Shown here: positions 44,020 through 52,458 of the stretch, piece by piece
How positions within the stretch are numbered: position 1 is the stretch's first letter
How the letters are laid out: the number at the start of each line of letters is the position of its first letter
NCBI GenBank assembly: GCA_910583795.1
Contig: CAJTZQ010000008.1
Span: forward strand, 1-64,000
DNA length: 64,000 nucleotides
Direction: 5' to 3'
Origin: an uncultured Muribaculaceae bacterium
Lineage (GTDB): Bacteria > Bacteroidota > Bacteroidia > Bacteroidales > Muribaculaceae
Translations under genes and position numbers: made by a program
Notes under the pieces: model-generated
The model's input: only the letters and a program-made list of their open reading frames with translations
Database searches by the model: none
What the model was told of the DNA's origin: nothing

Positions 44020-44625
44020 TTAATATTCAGGTTTAAAATATCTGATATTCATTATGAACGGGATACAATATGTCTGATTTTCCGAGAAACCGTAATAGCT
44101 CTTCAATACAAGATTGACCTCGCTTCCATATCCCAGAAATTTTAGCGGCATTTGAATTCCTGTACCGTATCTGGTTGAAGAATTCAGATAGGTGTTTTTG
44201 TAGACAAAACTGGCAGGGGTGGTCAGATCATTTGCATTTCCCATCCATTCTGTGTCAGCACCGTTATAAAGATCCTGAATGCTTTTTTGAAGGTAACGGA
44301 AATATACTACGTCTCCGCTTTCAACAGGATTGGCAGGGCGATGTGTGGAAGGATTTATTTCCCCCTTGTTTATCACCTGCATATAGACATATCCATTCTC
44401 ATCAAGTTTATAGAAAGGAGCATCCTCTCCGGTTTCAAATGAAATAGAATCTGCCGGAATGTCTATACACACCTTTTTGGAAGCAAGAAACCAGTTTACC
44501 GCTTTTTCTTCTTCACGGAGGAGCTCGGAATAACTTTGAGTCTTGCTACATGAAACGGCACCGAATCCTGACAAAAGCAGAAAAAGGATCGCCATTGAAT
44601 TTACAAAATTCTTATTAAAAGTCAT
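44020..44625 (-). CDS. DUF4827 lipoprotein
   Basis: 201 residues from ATG 44625 (MTFNKNFVNSMAIL; the longer frame starts TTG). The signal peptide ends in a lipobox around GAVSC and is followed by SKTQSYSELLREEEKAVNWF. A beta-rich domain follows with the motifs FYKLDENGYVYMQVI, ESGDVVYFRYLQKSI and YGSEVNLVLKSYYG. This matches DUF4827, found in Bacteroidales and resembling FKBP-like peptidyl-prolyl isomerase lipoproteins in layout. The catalytic role is unproven. Located between the DHH phosphoesterase gene and glmM, same strand. Confidence 0.82.
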   Translation of the reverse strand: MTFNKNFVNSMAILFLLLSGFGAVSCSKTQSYSELLREEEKAVNWFLASKKVCIDIPADSISFETGEDAPFYKLDENGYVYMQVINKGEINPSTHRPANPVESGDVVYFRYLQKSIQDLYNGADTEWMGNANDLTTPASFVYKNTYLNSSTRYGTGIQMPLKFLGYGSEVNLVLKSYYGFSENQTYCIPFIMNIRYFKPEY

Positions 44626-44680
44626 ATTTTTCAAGTTGTGGCAATCCCGATTAATTCAGAAACCGCCATGATGTTTTAAT

Positions 44681-45712
44681 CTATTTTACTTTCTTTAAAT
44701 ACTTGTCATACTTTGGCATTGCATCAATGAGCAATTGTCGGCATTCTTCAAGCGAGCCATAAAACTCACCTCCGGCAGCTTGTACATGACCGCCACCTCC
44801 GTAGAGATCTTTGCAAATTTCCGAGACAGGGAAACCGTCGCAGCTACGTGCAGACACCTTTATACAATCGGGATCCTCACGAAGGAATATGCTATAAACC
44901 ATACCCTTTATTTCAAGCGGACGGTTTACCAACCCTTCAGAGTCTCCTTTCTCATAATTAAATCTGTCGAGTTCCTCTTTACTCAGAGTGATGACTGAAG
45001 CCTTGTGAGCCGGAAACACCTCCATCTTTTCAGAAATTGCATAAGCCTCAAGTTTCAGGCTCCAATAAGAACGCGTATTGAGAGACTCTTTGACTATAGT
45101 CTCCTTATTAACCCCCTTTTCAAGAAGTCTGATCAATATCTCGTATAAATCGGGATGCTTACAATTTACTGTAAAATTTCTTGTATCAGTAACAATACCG
45201 GTCAGTATGCAGGTGGCGCTATCCAGTCCCATATCCGCATAAAATCCCATTCCGGCTATCAATCTGAACATTAATTCGCAGGTGGAAGACATATCGGGAT
45301 AAGAAATCATCAGATCAGCAAAACGTTCAGGCTCCTGATGATGGTCAACAAGAACTTTACGGCAACGCGCATTTTGAATCACAGGCGCAAGAGAATCCTG
45401 TCTTGATGGAGTGTTGAAATCACAACAGATTATAAGATCGGCATCTTCTACTGTTTTGCGGCAAAAATCAGGATGACATGTATAGACACCCATCTCCTTA
45501 TATCCAGGCAAAAAAGACAAATTGGCAGGAGCTTTGTCAGGCAAAACGACAGTAGCTTCCTTTCCAATAGAATGGAGAAGATGAGCCATACCCAAGGTGC
45601 TTCCCACGGCATCTCCATCAGGACGCACATGACATGTCAGCACAATCTTACTCGACTCCTCAATGAGGCGCCGAAACTCCTTTATGCTTTCAGAATCTAC
45701 AAGTTTATCCAT
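44681..45712 (-). CDS. DHH-family phosphoesterase (NrnA-like)
   Basis: 343 residues from ATG 45712 (MDKLVDSESIKEFRRL). DHH domain motifs: CHVRPDGDAVGS (His28, Asp32, Asp34), CCDFN, the DHH triad VDHHQEPERF (Asp123-His124-His125) and GIVTDTRNFT. The DHHA1 C-terminal domain has the GGGGHVQAAGGEF RNA/substrate loop (about 310-322). This is the layout of NrnA, a nanoRNase/pAp phosphatase that removes 2-5 nt RNAs and 3'-phosphoadenosine-5'-phosphate. Starts divergently from mazG. First gene of a run with the DUF4827 gene and glmM. Confidence 0.9.
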   Translation of the reverse strand: MDKLVDSESIKEFRRLIEESSKIVLTCHVRPDGDAVGSTLGMAHLLHSIGKEATVVLPDKAPANLSFLPGYKEMGVYTCHPDFCRKTVEDADLIICCDFNTPSRQDSLAPVIQNARCRKVLVDHHQEPERFADLMISYPDMSSTCELMFRLIAGMGFYADMGLDSATCILTGIVTDTRNFTVNCKHPDLYEILIRLLEKGVNKETIVKESLNTRSYWSLKLEAYAISEKMEVFPAHKASVITLSKEELDRFNYEKGDSEGLVNRPLEIKGMVYSIFLREDPDCIKVSARSCDGFPVSEICKDLYGGGGHVQAAGGEFYGSLEECRQLLIDAMPKYDKYLKKVK

Positions 45713-45819
45713 ATTTAAACAGAAAAATTCCAGACGTATCTTTTGATTTATCAATTAGATTTGTCCGTAATATTCCAATTTCAAGCCACAAAGATACAAA
45801 TAATATCGGAATTTCTATC

Positions 45820-45827
45820 TAACTTTG
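45820..45827 (+). promoter_or_regulatory. -7 promoter element of mazG
   Basis: TAACTTTG matches TAnnTTTG, with CAT after it. It includes the TTG at 45825 that opens a longer frame, so translation should start at ATG 45912. On the minus strand TATCTTTG at 45789-45796 could serve the divergent DHH gene. Confidence 0.6.
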
Positions 45828-45911
45828 CATTCAATTTTAGTTAATTTAAAAAGTCTCGCAGTCAAAATATCAATCTTTAATGGCAGCAAGGCTTACTATC
45901 ATATTATTCTC

Positions 45912-46697
45912 ATGCATACAAAAGAAGAAAAACTTTCAGCCTTCAGCAGAATAATCGAAGTACTCGACACTTTAAGACAACGCTGTCCTTGGGACGCAAA
46001 ACAGACAAATGAATCTCTTAGGCCAAACACAGTAGAAGAAGTGTTTGAACTTGCAGATGCTTTGATTTCTGAAGACACGCTCAACATCAAAAAAGAACTT
46101 GGAGACGTACTTCTTCATGTATTGTTTTATTCAAAAATAGCTTCAGAAAAAGGACAATTTGACATAGCAGATGTCTGCAATTCGTTGGCAGACAAGCTTA
46201 TATTCCGACATCCCCACATATATGGCAATGTGCAGGCAGACTCTGCGGAAAAAGTATCCCAGAATTGGGAAGAAATCAAATTGAAGGAGAAAGGGGGCAA
46301 CAAGACTGTACTTGCCGGGGTGCCCGGGGCGTTACCGGCATTGATAAAAGCCAACAGGATTCAAGAAAAAGCAGCCAATGTGGGATTTGACTGGGAAGAA
46401 CCTCATCAAGTCTGGGAAAAGTTGAAAGAAGAAATTGGAGAAGTGGAACAAGAGATGACATCAGGAAACGCTTCTGATCTGGAAGGAGAATTCGGAGATC
46501 TGCTTTTTGCTGTGGTAAATGCCGCACGACTTTATGGTGTGAATCCGGAAAACGCTCTTGAACGTACAAACCGTAAATTCATATCAAGATTTAATTATTT
46601 GGAACAAAAAGCAAAAGACCAGGGAGTCTCACTCAGAGACATGACGCTTGCCCAAATGGATGAATTCTGGAATGAGGCAAAGTCTTTTGAAGAATAA
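45912..46697 (+). CDS. mazG: Nucleoside triphosphate pyrophosphohydrolase MazG
   Basis: 261 residues from ATG 45912 (MHTKEEKLSAFSRIIEVLDT). Two MazG domains: the first with LRQRCPWDAKQTNESL and the EE..E..D signature VEEVFELADAL, then ELGDVLLHVLFYS; the second with KEEIGEVEQEM and EFGDLLFAVVNAARL. MazG hydrolyses non-canonical or excess NTPs to NMP and PPi, and is best known in E. coli for lowering (p)ppGpp. The protein is full length. It is followed 33 bp later by topB on the same strand. Confidence 0.94.
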   Translation: MHTKEEKLSAFSRIIEVLDTLRQRCPWDAKQTNESLRPNTVEEVFELADALISEDTLNIKKELGDVLLHVLFYSKIASEKGQFDIADVCNSLADKLIFRHPHIYGNVQADSAEKVSQNWEEIKLKEKGGNKTVLAGVPGALPALIKANRIQEKAANVGFDWEEPHQVWEKLKEEIGEVEQEMTSGNASDLEGEFGDLLFAVVNAARLYGVNPENALERTNRKFISRFNYLEQKAKDQGVSLRDMTLAQMDEFWNEAKSFEE

Positions 46698-46730
46698 AAT
46701 TTGAAAAAGCTTAAACTCTTTATATAAAGA

Positions 46731-48638
46731 ATGATACTTTGCATCACCGAGAAACCGAGTGTGGGGAGCGATATAGCCAAAATATTGGGAGCCACGACAA
46801 GACGCGACGGATATTTCGAGGGAAACGGCTATTGCGTGACATGGACATTCGGACATCTTTGCTGTCTTAAAGAGCCAGCCGACTATTGTAGCGAATGGAA
46901 ACGATGGTCGCTCTCGTCGTTACCAATGATTCCTCCCCGATTCGGCATAAAGCTGATTCCAAGCGATTCATATAAACATCAATTTGAAACAATCAAAAGC
47001 TTGATTGAGCAATGCGACAAGATTATAAACTGCGGTGATGCCGGACAGGAGGGAGAACTCATACAAAGATGGGTGATGCAAAAAGCAGGATGCCAGAAGC
47101 CTGTTGAACGACTTTGGATCAGCTCTTTGACTGACGAGGCAATAAAAGAAGGCTTTGAAAATCTTCGGCCGGAAAAAGATCTTGAGCCCCTATATCTCGC
47201 AGGTCTTTGCAGAGCAATCGGAGACTGGGTTTTGGGATTGAATGCCACCCGCCTCTATTCGTTAAAATATGGAATCCGCGGACAAGTATTATCCATAGGA
47301 AGAGTTCAAACCCCTACCCTCGCACTTGTCGTGGCGAGACAACTCGAGATTGAAAATTTTGTCCCCAAAGATTACTGGGAACTTAAGACAATGTATCGCG
47401 ACACTCTTTTCTCTGCAACCGGAAAGACCTTTGACAAAGAAGAGAAGGGAGCTGAAATTGTAGAGAAAATAAAGGATCTTCCGCTTTGTGTCACCGACGT
47501 GACTAAAAAGGCCGGTAAAGAAGCCCCCCCTCGTCTTTTTGACCTTACATCCCTTCAAGTGGAATGCAACAAAAAGTTGAATCTCGGTGCGGACGACACT
47601 TTAAAGACTATACAAAGTTTGTATGAAAAAAAGGTAACGACTTACCCTCGCGTTGACACCACGTATCTGACTGATGATATGTATGGCAAATGCGGAGGCA
47701 TACTTAATTCCCTTAAAGACTATCAGACTTTGATGATACCGCTTAGGGGGAAAAAATTAAAGAAAAGCAAAAAGGTTTTCGACAATTCAAAAGTAACTGA
47801 CCACCATGCCATTATACCTACAGGGCAACCCCTTCCCGACAATCTCAGCAAGACTGAACGAGACGTTTTCAATCTTATAGCTTTGAGATTTATATCTGTC
47901 TTTTTCCCTGATTGCTCGTTTGAACAGACAGTGGTCAGTGCAAAAGTCGACAATATTAATTTCAAAGCTACCGGAAAACTTATTCTCGATGCGGGATGGA
48001 AGATTGTCTATGCAGGCGAAAGGAAAAATGAGGAAAACGATAAAGAGGAAGAAGATTCATCGGCAATTCTCCCGGTTTTTACAAAAGGAGAAAGTGGTCC
48101 GCACTTTCCAAAACTTATGAAGAAAACCACCCAGCCTCCCAAATATTTTACGGAGGGCACACTTCTTAAGGCAATGGAAACCGCCGGGGCATCTGTAGAA
48201 GATGAAGACCTTCGGGAGGCTCTTAAAGCAAATGGAATAGGACGCCCGTCTACCCGCGCCGCCATAATAGAAATTCTCTACAAGAGAGGCTATATAATTA
48301 AAGAAAGAAAATCTTTGCGGGCAACACCTGCAGCTATCGAACTTATTTCATTGATTAAAGAGGAACTGCTCAAAAGCGCAAAACTCACGGGCATATGGGA
48401 AGGGAAACTGAGACAGATAGAAAAAGAGGAATACAGTGCACAGGAGTTTATCTCACAGATCAAACAGATGATATCAGAAATAACTCTTTCTGTAATGCAA
48501 GATTCCTCCAACCGTAGAATCATTGCCGAACAGTCGAATTCTACTCAAGAAGTTGAACAGAAAACCTCAAAGGCAAATAAAAAAAGTGGTGGGAACCGAA
48601 ATAAAAGTAAAAAACAAAATGAAGATCAAGAGAATTGA
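46731..48638 (+). CDS. topB: DNA topoisomerase III
   Basis: 635 residues, type IA topoisomerase. TOPRIM domain with MILCITEKPSVGSDIAKILG and the acidic GDAGQEGELI motif. The catalytic tyrosine is Tyr305 in TTYPRVDTTYL. Later motifs are GRVQTPTLALVVARQLEIEN, DHHAIIPTG and NGIGRPSTRAAIIE. It decatenates DNA and resolves recombination intermediates. The end (about 595-635) is a Lys/Asn/Ser-rich tail without the CxxC zinc ribbons of some topoisomerases I, usual for TopB of this phylum. Chromosomal context with mazG argues against a plasmid or conjugative-element TopB. Confidence 0.94.
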   Translation: MILCITEKPSVGSDIAKILGATTRRDGYFEGNGYCVTWTFGHLCCLKEPADYCSEWKRWSLSSLPMIPPRFGIKLIPSDSYKHQFETIKSLIEQCDKIINCGDAGQEGELIQRWVMQKAGCQKPVERLWISSLTDEAIKEGFENLRPEKDLEPLYLAGLCRAIGDWVLGLNATRLYSLKYGIRGQVLSIGRVQTPTLALVVARQLEIENFVPKDYWELKTMYRDTLFSATGKTFDKEEKGAEIVEKIKDLPLCVTDVTKKAGKEAPPRLFDLTSLQVECNKKLNLGADDTLKTIQSLYEKKVTTYPRVDTTYLTDDMYGKCGGILNSLKDYQTLMIPLRGKKLKKSKKVFDNSKVTDHHAIIPTGQPLPDNLSKTERDVFNLIALRFISVFFPDCSFEQTVVSAKVDNINFKATGKLILDAGWKIVYAGERKNEENDKEEEDSSAILPVFTKGESGPHFPKLMKKTTQPPKYFTEGTLLKAMETAGASVEDEDLREALKANGIGRPSTRAAIIEILYKRGYIIKERKSLRATPAAIELISLIKEELLKSAKLTGIWEGKLRQIEKEEYSAQEFISQIKQMISEITLSVMQDSSNRRIIAEQSNSTQEVEQKTSKANKKSGGNRNKSKKQNEDQEN

Positions 48639-48707
48639 TTGTTGAATATTAATTAGCAAGAACGTTTTAAGACAAAAGACGTAGCTAAACTAAAAAATGA
48701 AATTAAC

Positions 48708-48971
48708 ATGGAAACTTCACAACTGACTACAAATCTCTTGATTCAATACATTCTGGTAGGAGCCATCCTGCTGGCAATCTCGGTATGGATCGTTTGGAAA
48801 CTCATAAAAATAAAACAGCAAGGACCCAAATCATGCTGTGGTTGTTCATTATCAGAATCATGCGGTAAGAAACCCATAAAAAACAAAACGATATCTAACG
48901 ATTGCCGGATTTCCTCTGATATTGTTCAACATTCGCAAACGAAAGTTGAAAATAAGAAAGATAGGCTGTAA
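48708..48971 (+). CDS. FeoB-associated Cys-rich membrane-type small protein
   Basis: 87 residues: one membrane helix (about 12-32, LIQYILVGAILLAISVWIVW) followed by a cytoplasmic Cys cluster KSCCGCSLSESCGKK. This matches the FeoB-associated Cys-rich membrane protein group, usually encoded next to the ferrous iron transporter FeoB. No FeoB is in this window, so iron transport is only a family inference. The last 15 codons (QHSQTKVENKKDRL) are formed by a copy of the dispersed palindrome (48925-48950) that runs into the gene and supplies its stop, which suggests a changed C-terminus. Confidence 0.75.
   Translation: METSQLTTNLLIQYILVGAILLAISVWIVWKLIKIKQQGPKSCCGCSLSESCGKKPIKNKTISNDCRISSDIVQHSQTKVENKKDRL
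48925..48950. repeat. Dispersed palindrome, copy 4, inside a coding region
   Basis: TTCAACATTCG and CGAAAGTTGAA flank CAAA, with a single mismatch (A-A) in the arms. It is within the 3' end of the Cys-rich small-protein gene. Confidence 0.8.
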
Positions 48972-49097
48972 TATTGTTATTAACTTCGTTGAAAGATATT
49001 GAATTTGTATAATTACAAATCTTAAAAAAAAGCACATTCTAATTCATTGGTGTTCATGCACCGATCGAGTTTTCTAAATTTAAAATATAATTACGCC

Positions 49098-49697
49098 ATG
49101 AAAATAATCAAGATATGGAACGATCAAGCATCAGACCGCCAGCTTGACGAAATATGCAATGATCTTGAATCTGGGAAAACTATGATTCTCCCTACCGACA
49201 CCCTTTATGCGATAGCTTGTGATGCACTCAACCCAAAAGCCATAGAGCATATCTGCAGATTAAAGGGAATCAATCCTGAGAAAACCAATCTCTCCATCAT
49301 TTGTAGCGATATTTCTATGGCATCAGAATATGCCCGTTACGACAACTACGCTTTCCGGCTACTTAAAGACAATACACCGGGTCCGTTTACTTTTTTATTT
49401 AAATCGGCATCAACCTTGCCGAAAGCATTTAAAGGGAGGAAAGTGGTTGGAGTCAGAATCCCTGACAACAGACTATGCCACGACATAGTTAAAAGACTCG
49501 GGCACCCCATATTGTCAACATCTATAGAATTTGAAGACGATGATTATGCCCGAGATCCAGGTTTGATTGCAGAAGCCTACGAAGGCAAAGTGGATGTAAT
49601 TCTCGAAGGTAATGACGGAGACACGGAACCGTCAACCATCATAGACTGCACCGGGTCTTCACCTGAAATTATCCGACAAGGCAAAGGAGTGATATGA
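49098..49697 (+). CDS. Threonylcarbamoyl-AMP synthase (TsaC/YrdC family)
   Basis: 199 residues from ATG 49098 (MKIIKIWNDQASDRQLDEIC). YrdC/Sua5 fold: GKTMILPTDTLYAIACDA, the KG-x(6)-P-like RLKGINPEKTNLSIIC, PGPFTFLFKSAS and VGVRIPDNRLCHDIVKRLGHPILSTS, ending with PSTIIDCTGSSPEIIRQGKG. The enzyme makes threonylcarbamoyl-AMP for the t6A37 tRNA modification. There is no Sua5-specific C-terminal domain, so it is of TsaC length. It stands on its own between the Cys-rich gene and mdh. Confidence 0.9.
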   Translation: MKIIKIWNDQASDRQLDEICNDLESGKTMILPTDTLYAIACDALNPKAIEHICRLKGINPEKTNLSIICSDISMASEYARYDNYAFRLLKDNTPGPFTFLFKSASTLPKAFKGRKVVGVRIPDNRLCHDIVKRLGHPILSTSIEFEDDDYARDPGLIAEAYEGKVDVILEGNDGDTEPSTIIDCTGSSPEIIRQGKGVI

Positions 49698-49766
49698 TAT
49701 AAAGCCGGAATACTGTCATTAAAAGCCAATCACGGCTTAATCAAAAAATTTTAAAGGGAAGTATTG

Positions 49767-49797
49767 TTGCAATTATGGAATTATTTCCTTAATTTTG
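49767..49797 (+). promoter_or_regulatory. Consensus promoter of mdh
   Basis: TTG (49767-49769), 20 nt, then TAATTTTG (49790-49797), an ideal Bacteroidota promoter. The 5' UTR before ATG 49912 would be about 105 nt. Confidence 0.8.
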
Positions 49798-49911
49798 CAA
49801 TGAAAGATTTATGAGGGCATTGCATATAGGCTAACATATTCAAACTAACCGTAGTCCTCTTGTCATGATGAATAACTAACCATATATATAACCCTTAAAT
49901 TTTAAGAAGTT

Positions 49912-50841
49912 ATGTCAAAAGTAACAGTTGTTGGCGCCGGCAATGTAGGCGCAACCGCAGCAAATGTTATCGCTCTTCGCGAAATTGCTGATGAAGTGGT
50001 AATGATCGATATCAAAGAAGGAGTTTCTGAAGGAAAGGCCATGGACATGATGCAGACAGCGAATCTGCTCGACATGAACACACGCATCAGTGGAGTGACC
50101 AACAACTATGAAGCAACAAAAGATAGCGATGTTGTTGTGATCACATCAGGAATTCCACGTAAACCAGGTATGACTCGCGAAGAGCTCATCGGCGTGAACG
50201 CAGGAATTGTGAAGCAAGTGACTGAAAGTGTTCTCGCTCACAGCCCCAATGCAGTCATAGTATGCGTATCCAACCCAATGGACACAATGACATATCTTAT
50301 CCACAAGGTGTCAGGTCTTCCAAAAAACCGCATCATCGGTATGGGTGGAGCTCTCGACAGCAGCCGTTTCAAATATTATCTCAGCAAAGCTCTGAACGCT
50401 AACCCCAATGAGATTGAAGGCTTTGTAATCGGTGGCCACGGTGACACCACAATGATACCAATGAAGCGTTTTGCAACACTTCGTGGCATCCCTGTGACCG
50501 AGTTCCTTTCTGCTGAAGAGCTCGACAAGGTGGCTGCAGACACAATGGTAGGTGGCGCCACCCTTACCAAGCTTCTCGGAACCTCTGCATGGTACGCTCC
50601 TGGAGCCGCTACAGCTGAAGTTGTTGAAGCAGTCATCCATGATCAGGATGCCATCATCCCATGTTCAGCTCTTCTCGACGGCGAATATGGCGAGAAAGAC
50701 CTCTGCATCGGTGTTCCTTGTGTTCTCGGCAAAGGTGGTATCAAGAAAATTCTTGAAATCGAACTCAACGAAGAGGAGAAAGCACTCTTCAAGAAGAGCG
50801 CTGAAGCTGTTCACAAAACAAATGCAGCTCTTCCCTGCTAA
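49912..50841 (+). CDS. mdh: Malate dehydrogenase
   Basis: 309 residues of the LDH-like malate dehydrogenase class. Rossmann motif VGAGNVGATAA (7-17), with the acidic residue of VVMIDI (Asp33) specifying NAD. Substrate arginines are in SGIPRKPGMTR (Arg83, Arg89). Asn in CVSNPMD and the catalytic His in GGHGDTTMIP (His176, paired with Asp150 in the DSSR segment) complete the site. It interconverts malate and oxaloacetate in the reductive branch of the TCA pathway leading to succinate and propionate in this group. Codon use is strongly biased, the promoter is ideal and the terminator is perfect: signs of a highly expressed gene. Confidence 0.96.
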   Translation: MSKVTVVGAGNVGATAANVIALREIADEVVMIDIKEGVSEGKAMDMMQTANLLDMNTRISGVTNNYEATKDSDVVVITSGIPRKPGMTREELIGVNAGIVKQVTESVLAHSPNAVIVCVSNPMDTMTYLIHKVSGLPKNRIIGMGGALDSSRFKYYLSKALNANPNEIEGFVIGGHGDTTMIPMKRFATLRGIPVTEFLSAEELDKVAADTMVGGATLTKLLGTSAWYAPGAATAEVVEAVIHDQDAIIPCSALLDGEYGEKDLCIGVPCVLGKGGIKKILEIELNEEEKALFKKSAEAVHKTNAALPC

Positions 50842-50859
50842 TGAATTTAACAGTAACAA

Positions 50860-50893
50860 AAGAATCCGGATGCCGTCTGGCATCCGGATTCTT
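50860..50893 (+). terminator. Terminator of mdh
   Basis: AAGAATCCGGATGCC (50860-50874) and GGCATCCGGATTCTT (50879-50893) are perfect 15-bp arms around GTCT, followed by CTTTATATTT. Confidence 0.93.
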
Positions 50894-50949
50894 CTTTATA
50901 TTTACTCAATTATTTAGTTTTACACTCAAACTTAAAGTTTGAAAGATAT

Positions 50950-51219
50950 TCAGGGAATTATCACTTGCCAGGCGATAAACACCCCTATTATTGCCAAAAC
51001 TGTAAGGATTCCAAATACAAATGCACACAATTGTAGAGTTTTAGCCGCGGAGGGACTCAATCTCATGATATAAACAGCGACCAACTCACAGAACGCTTCC
51101 ATAAACATAAAGAAAAGAGGGATAAATGTCCACCATACCGTTTTAAACACAGATAAAACAATTATCACCAGTATAGTTAATATCATGCCGCCCCATGCGG
51201 CTGGTTTGGAATTCAACAT
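50950..51219 (-). CDS. Small three-helix membrane protein
   Basis: 89 residues beginning MLNSKPAAWGGMILTILVII. Three hydrophobic segments are visible (about 8-26, 29-52 and 63-87). Acidic and basic residues are confined to the middle (MEAFCELV, IMRLSPSAAKT). No cysteine cluster, enzyme or transporter motif is present. I do not recognise the family. It is convergent with mdh and followed upstream on its strand by a dispersed palindrome. Confidence 0.65.
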   Translation of the reverse strand: MLNSKPAAWGGMILTILVIIVLSVFKTVWWTFIPLFFMFMEAFCELVAVYIMRLSPSAAKTLQLCAFVFGILTVLAIIGVFIAWQVIIP

Positions 51220-51245
51220 TTTTTTAATTTATTAAGTTTATACTA

Positions 51246-51271
51246 TTCAACTTTTGCAAGCATAAGTTGAA
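51246..51271. repeat. Dispersed palindrome, copy 5 (degenerate)
   Basis: TTCAACTTTTG and CATAAGTTGAA flank CAAG, with arm mismatches relative to the consensus. It lies between the small membrane-protein gene and the Spi-domain gene. Confidence 0.7.
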
Positions 51272-51287
51272 GGATTTTATATGACTC

Positions 51288-52154
51288 TTATTTTAACAAT
51301 TTAAAACCATAAGATTTTCCACTTTTCCCATTTAGAAGCAAAAAATAGAACCCGTTTGGCATTCCGTCAAGTTTAACATGAGCCACATTCGTCCCATTAA
51401 ATTTCAAGGCATCGATTTGAGAACCTTGAAGATTATAAATCCTGCCAATAGTTAAATTTTCCGGAATAATCACCTCATAATGCCCGCCTCCCAGACTTTT
51501 TATAATTGGAGATTCATTAATCATGCTATCCTCGATTTGACCAGTCCAAGACGATAGAGATGACTTTGTCTCTTCTACAATTTGATTATAAAATGAGAAA
51601 GGTGGTTCTTGCCCGCTATCTAAGGTGTTTTCAGAATTGTCGTAATTGTCTGCCAACAAATCAGAAAATTCAATTGCGCTATTCCTGAAAAACCTACCGT
51701 TGCCGACAAATTGTTTTTTTAAGAGATCTTCAATGCTATTTTCCAAATCGGTCCACGATAATATGGCATCAGTCGGAATGCGGGAATCATATCGGATAAA
51801 TTCTATTTCTCTGGCAAACTTTTTCAAAAAAGAACTTGATGCCTCGTCTAATTCGTTAATATCAAATTTACCATATCTATCATATGCCAATACCGGATAA
51901 GCTTTATTTTCAGCAGATATCACTACAAAACCTCCAGCTGAACTATTGAACACGTAAAAAGGAGGGAACAATCGGTCAGTAGTCAGATTCCTGCCATTAT
52001 ATACGAGATCGGTTACAGGCATTGTTTCCCGATTTAAAGCTTCAAAGAAATACTTTGCGATATTCTCAGCCTCTTTGCGGGAAACGGTTTCTGAGAAACA
52101 ATCAATAACGCCGACAACGACAATTGTTAAAAATATGAATAATTTTACCCTCAT
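51288..52154 (-). CDS. Orphan Spi-domain (C10 protease inhibitor-like) protein with T9SS-type tail
   Basis: 288 residues. Signal peptide (MRVKLFIFLTIVVVGVIDCF), then a Spi/streptopain-propeptide-like domain (about 22-115). It shows VSRKEAENIAKYFFEALN, PFYVFNSSAGGFVVISAENK, AYPVLAYDRYGKFD and the LKKFAREIEF helix. The C10 peptidase that normally follows is absent: there is no catalytic Cys or His region. A low-complexity middle is followed by a C-terminal domain (about 235-288) with IYNLQGSQI and MPNGFYFLLLNG...GFKLLK, typical of type IX secretion sorting signals. It could be a secreted protease inhibitor, or the remains of a C10 protease with its catalytic part deleted. Confidence 0.75.
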   Translation of the reverse strand: MRVKLFIFLTIVVVGVIDCFSETVSRKEAENIAKYFFEALNRETMPVTDLVYNGRNLTTDRLFPPFYVFNSSAGGFVVISAENKAYPVLAYDRYGKFDINELDEASSSFLKKFAREIEFIRYDSRIPTDAILSWTDLENSIEDLLKKQFVGNGRFFRNSAIEFSDLLADNYDNSENTLDSGQEPPFSFYNQIVEETKSSLSSWTGQIEDSMINESPIIKSLGGGHYEVIIPENLTIGRIYNLQGSQIDALKFNGTNVAHVKLDGMPNGFYFLLLNGKSGKSYGFKLLK

Positions 52155-52206
52155 ATATATTTATAACGTGAGTAGATATTAAAAATTAGTCACAGATAAT
52201 ATTATT

Positions 52207-52370
52207 TATTCAACTTTCGCAAGCGAAAGTTGAGGGTTATAGGGTCATAAGGTTAAAAGGTTAATCTCCAATTGTGGAAAGACATCCGACTTTTTAAGAT
52301 ATTATGTATAGATACAACTCTTTAGCCACTTAACTTTCAATTCTTAAGCAAACTTACGAAACTTAAATTA
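52207..52370. repeat. MITE-like element with palindrome, copy 6
   Basis: TCAACTTTCG/CGAAAGTTGA around CAAG (52210-52233) begins a ~164-bp element homologous to that at 25915-26070. The shared blocks are GAGGGTTAT, AAGGTTAAAAGGTTAAT, TCCAATTGTGGA, CATCCGACT, CTTAACTTTCAATTCTTAAG and a final ACTTAAATTA. Its two ends are imperfect inverted repeats of each other. No gene is present. Confidence 0.8.
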
Positions 52371-52392
52371 TTTATTAAGTACCTGAGAAAAC

Positions 52393-52445
52393 TATATGAT
52401 AAAAACGCATCTCCCCAATTGGAAAGATGCGTTTTTTATCATATA
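52393..52445. terminator. Terminator of the 52.5-54 kb MFS gene
   Basis: TATATGATAAAAACGCATCT (52393-52412) pairs with AAGATGCGTTTTTTATCATATA on the right (to 52445). On the minus strand it follows the MFS stop (52459) and contains A/T runs that give U-rich ends on both strands. Confidence 0.85.
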
Positions 52446-52458
52446 AGATTCAAATCGG

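Noticed and set aside
45825..45911. 29-codon extension of MazG
   Set aside because: Begins with TTG in the promoter and does not look like MazG.
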